Position numbers and translations under genes: made by a program. From Castellaniella sp040276065 (lineage in GTDB: Bacteria; Pseudomonadota; Gammaproteobacteria; Burkholderiales; Burkholderiaceae_B), in contig NZ_JBELOI010000006.1 in NCBI RefSeq assembly GCF_040276065.1, forward strand, positions 1 through 64,000: 64,000 nt of DNA, given 5' to 3'. The notes below the pieces were generated by a model. That model did no database searches. It was given only the letters and a program-made list of their open reading frames with translations, and was not told where the DNA came from. This document shows positions 61,781 through 64,000 of this stretch, piece by piece. The stretch's first letter is position 1. The number at the start of each line of letters is the position of its first letter.

Positions 61781-62416
61781 ATGGCGACGAACAACAGCAA
61801 TCTACAACTGCGGGCGTTCTTCTACATCGACCGGATGCAGGCCCAGTACGCGGCATACTTCGGCACCGTCACGTCCGGGGACATTCCGGTTGCGGGAATG
61901 GCCCAGCTCTACGTCGAACTGGCGCCTGGCAACGAGGTGTTCCGCATCGTCGACATGGCGCTCAAGGCCACAGACGTCAAACCCGGGGTCCAGATCGTGG
62001 AGCGCGAGTTCGGCGTCCTGGAGGTGCACTCGGAGTCCCAGGAGTCCGTGCGCGAGGCCGGTCGCGTGATCCTGGAGCGCCTGGGCATGCGGGAAGAGGA
62101 CCGGATCCGGCCCAAGGTCGCCTCGGTGCAATTGATCACCAATGTATCGCCATACCAGGCGCAGTTGATCAACCGCTCGCGGCGCGGCCACATGCTGGTG
62201 CCGGGCGAGGCGCTGTACGTGCTGGAGGTGACTCCGGCCGCGTACATCGACCTCGCGGCGAACGAGGCCGAGAAATCAGCCAACGTGCGCCTCATCCGCC
62301 TGCAGGACGTGGGCCGCTTTGGCCGCTTGTTCATGGCCGGCACCGAAGCCGAGGTCCGCACTGCGCAACTGGCATCGATCGCCGCCATCGAGAATCTCAC
62401 CGGCGTCGATAAATGA
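61781..62416 (+). CDS. BMC-T tandem-domain shell protein (EutL-like class)
   Basis: This 211-residue protein has two shell domains in tandem. The first is less typical (LRAFFYIDRMQAQYAAYFGT...MAQLYVELAPGNEVFRIVDM), and the second is clear (ALYVLEVTPAAYIDLAANEA...RLFMAGTEAEVRTAQLASIA). BMC-T proteins form trimers with a large, often gated pore. The ATG at 61781 is used; a GTG at 61772 that overlaps the BMC-H stop would add three residues. The exact subclass (single or double stacked) cannot be settled by eye. Confidence 0.85.
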   Translation: MATNNSNLQLRAFFYIDRMQAQYAAYFGTVTSGDIPVAGMAQLYVELAPGNEVFRIVDMALKATDVKPGVQIVEREFGVLEVHSESQESVREAGRVILERLGMREEDRIRPKVASVQLITNVSPYQAQLINRSRRGHMLVPGEALYVLEVTPAAYIDLAANEAEKSANVRLIRLQDVGRFGRLFMAGTEAEVRTAQLASIAAIENLTGVDK

Positions 62417-62445
62417 CCGCCGGTTGATCGAACAGGACACTAGTC

Positions 62446-62757
62446 ATGCTGATATGCCGAACCATAGGGATGGTGGTCTCCACCATCAAGCAAGACGCGC
62501 TGGCCAGCAGCAAGCTGCTGCTGGTGCGGCGCACGGCCGCCAATGGCGACGCCATTGGGGAACCCTTCGTCGCGATCGACACGGTCGGCAGCGGCGAGGA
62601 TGAGCTGGTGCTGGTCGCCGTCGGCAGTGCCGCCCGCGAGACTGAACGGACCCGCGGCGGCCCGGTGGATGCCGCGATTGTCGGAATCATCGACTCGACC
62701 TCGGGTGGCGGCAAGCTGACGTTCTCGAAGTCCGGCGCTCCGCGCAAATCGCGGTAA
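62446..62757 (+). CDS. BMC-P pentameric vertex protein (EutN/CcmL)
   Basis: This 103-residue protein closes the shell vertices. The family pattern is MLICRTIGMVVSTIKQDALA, KLLLVRR, GEPFVAIDTVGSGEDELVLV, GSAARETERTRGGPVDAAIVGIIDS. It is the third shell gene of the operon, 29 bases after the BMC-T stop and 28 bases before the aldehyde dehydrogenase start. With BMC-H and BMC-T this gives the minimum set needed for a closed shell. Confidence 0.94.
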   Translation: MLICRTIGMVVSTIKQDALASSKLLLVRRTAANGDAIGEPFVAIDTVGSGEDELVLVAVGSAARETERTRGGPVDAAIVGIIDSTSGGGKLTFSKSGAPRKSR

Positions 62758-62785
62758 CGGCAGGCGCAACCCGTAGGAGAAAGCG

Positions 62786-64000
62786 GTGTCACAACAAGAG
62801 TACGACAAGGACTTGAGGTCCGTGCAGCAGGCGCGCCGCCTGCTGGAACAGTGCCGGGCCGCCCAGCGGCAGTTCGCCTCGGCCAGTGCGGCGCAGGTCG
62901 ATGCGATCTGCCAGGCCATGTCCGAGGCTGCCTATCAGGAGGCCTCGCGCCTGGGACTGATGGCGCACGAGGAAACCGGCTATGGCAACCCGGACCACAA
63001 GACCATCAAGAATCAGCATGCGGCGAAAGCGGTCTGGGAGTCGATTCGCGGCATCCAGACCGTGGGCGTGGTGTCGCGCGACGAGGCGCGCAAGGTCATG
63101 ACCATCGCCGAGCCCATGGGTGTGGTGGCCGCTCTGACGCCCAGCACGAATCCGACTTCCACGGCGATCTTCAAGTCTTTGATCGCCGTCAAGGGGCGCA
63201 ATGGGATCGTGATCTCGCCCCATCCCTCGGCCGCCCGCTGCACACAGGAGGCGGTCCGCATCGTGGCCGCCGCCGCCGAGCGCGCCGGCGCGCCCCGGGG
63301 CCTGATCGTCTGCCTCGAGGAGCCGACGCTGCAGGCCACGCAGGAGCTTCTGCGGCATTACGCGGTTACCGTGATCCTGGCGACCGGCGGCGGGCCGATG
63401 GTGCGCGCCGCGCACAGCACCGGCAAGCCGGCCTATGGCGTCGGTCCGGGCAATGTGCCGGCCTGGGTCGACCGCTCGGCTGACATCCGCAAGGCCGCGC
63501 GCGACCTGGTGTGGAGCAAGTCCTTCGATTGCAGCTTGATCTGCGCCACCGAGCAAACGGTCGTTGCCGACCAGGCGATCGCACAGGATCTGCGCCGCCA
63601 TATGGAGGATGCCGGCGCGTACTGGGTGGACGAGGCGCAGGCGGCGCGTTTGGGCGAACTCTTGTTTCGTCCCGACGGCGGCATGAACACCCGCTCCGTG
63701 GGCCAGAGCGCGCAAGCCCTGGCCAAGGCGATCGGCCTGGCGGTTCCCGAGACGGTCAAGGTGCTGGTGGCCCCTCTGGGCGGCGTAGGCGCGCAGCATC
63801 CGCTGTCGCGCGAGAAGCTGACCTCGGTGCTGGGCTTTATCACCGCGCCGGATGCGCGCCAAGGTTTGGAGACCTGCCTGTCGATCCTGAAGTTCGGCGG
63901 CGATGGGCACACGGCGGTCATTCATTCCCAGGACCGCGCGCAGGTTGAGGAAATGGCATTGCGCCTGCCGGCGTTCCGCATCGTGGTCAATTCAATGTCC
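62786..64000 (+). CDS. CoA-acylating aldehyde dehydrogenase, microcompartment type (3' end beyond window)
   Basis: The frame is open from a GTG at 62786 (AGGAGA seven bases upstream) to the window edge, 405 codons without a stop. It resembles EutE/PduP/SauS-type enzymes, which oxidise an aldehyde to acyl-CoA. Features are MAHEETGYGNPDHKTIKNQH, TPSTNPTSTAIFKSLIAVKG and ATGGGPMVRAAHSTGKPAYG. The catalytic cysteine is Cys253 in SFDCSLICATEQ, preceded by an unusual Cys249 where Asn is common. The N-terminal 20 residues (SQQEYDKDLRSVQQARRLLE) are helical and could act in shell targeting. It is the expected aldehyde-consuming core enzyme of the compartment. Confidence 0.92.
   Translation, partial: MSQQEYDKDLRSVQQARRLLEQCRAAQRQFASASAAQVDAICQAMSEAAYQEASRLGLMAHEETGYGNPDHKTIKNQHAAKAVWESIRGIQTVGVVSRDEARKVMTIAEPMGVVAALTPSTNPTSTAIFKSLIAVKGRNGIVISPHPSAARCTQEAVRIVAAAAERAGAPRGLIVCLEEPTLQATQELLRHYAVTVILATGGGPMVRAAHSTGKPAYGVGPGNVPAWVDRSADIRKAARDLVWSKSFDCSLICATEQTVVADQAIAQDLRRHMEDAGAYWVDEAQAARLGELLFRPDGGMNTRSVGQSAQALAKAIGLAVPETVKVLVAPLGGVGAQHPLSREKLTSVLGFITAPDARQGLETCLSILKFGGDGHTAVIHSQDRAQVEEMALRLPAFRIVVNSMS

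Noticed and set aside
1..64000. tRNA, rRNA, CRISPR arrays, transposases or integrases.
   Set aside because: None was recognised by eye on either strand. A tRNA search program would be needed to exclude a diverged tRNA.

Overview
The window looks like a high-GC beta-proteobacterial chromosome (order Burkholderiales, most likely an Alcaligenaceae/Bordetella-like organism). The reasons are the high GC with strong third-position GC, the mix of TRAP and ABC solute transporters, and the narK-GHJI-ppiC, nsrR-nnrS and azlCD arrangements. No rRNA, tRNA, CRISPR array or intact insertion sequence was seen.

Layout. (1) 0-4 kb: a decayed edge. An SF2 helicase with a DUF1998-type zinc motif (architecture like Druantia DruE) has lost its ATP-binding lobe and its C-terminus, and is joined directly to the middle of an IclR regulator. 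(2) 4.4-11 kb: an AttEFGH-like export operon (ATPase, FtsX-type permease, CrtC/AttH-like protein), a Tat-type dienelactone hydrolase and an MFS carrier. (3) 11-17 kb: a catabolic module with LhgO-like oxidase, FadR-type regulator and metallo-beta-lactamase-fold lactonase, divergent from a TRAP transporter (dctPQM). (4) 17-23 kb: a DeoR regulator, a SLOG-domain protein and a four-gene ABC importer that share operator-like sites. (5) 23-35 kb: a RES/Xre toxin-antitoxin pair, clsB, azlCD, three EamA exporters, a diguanylate cyclase, ung and a MocR regulator. (6) 34.7-41.8 kb: a TonB copper receptor behind an FNR-type box, ovoA (ovothiol synthesis), a flavin reductase and serA. (7) 41.9-53.2 kb: respiratory nitrate reduction (narK, narGHJI, ppiC) with an FNR box at the narK promoter, then an NO-response operon (truncated haemoglobin, nnrS, nsrR) with an NsrR-type operator over its -10 element. 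(8) 53.2-55.7 kb: a TSUP permease, thyA and an orphan ABC ATPase. (9) 55.8-64 kb: a LysR regulator and a bacterial microcompartment (BMC) locus that continues past the window.

The BMC locus is the most unusual part. Its rightward operon begins with a PanB-like protein and continues with hexameric (BMC-H), tandem (BMC-T) and pentameric (BMC-P) shell genes and a CoA-acylating aldehyde dehydrogenase. The divergent leftward operon encodes two more PanB-like proteins and a methylenetetrahydrofolate reductase fused to a cysteine-rich MetV-type domain. All three PanB-like proteins have lost one or both metal-binding aspartates of true PanB but keep the catalytic glutamate, so pantothenate synthesis is unlikely. 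The 393-base gap between the operons carries a paired set of repeats that looks like a shared operator. I infer a folate-linked or aldolase-type pathway that makes an aldehyde inside a shell and passes it to the acylating dehydrogenase. I know of no described BMC type with this gene set.
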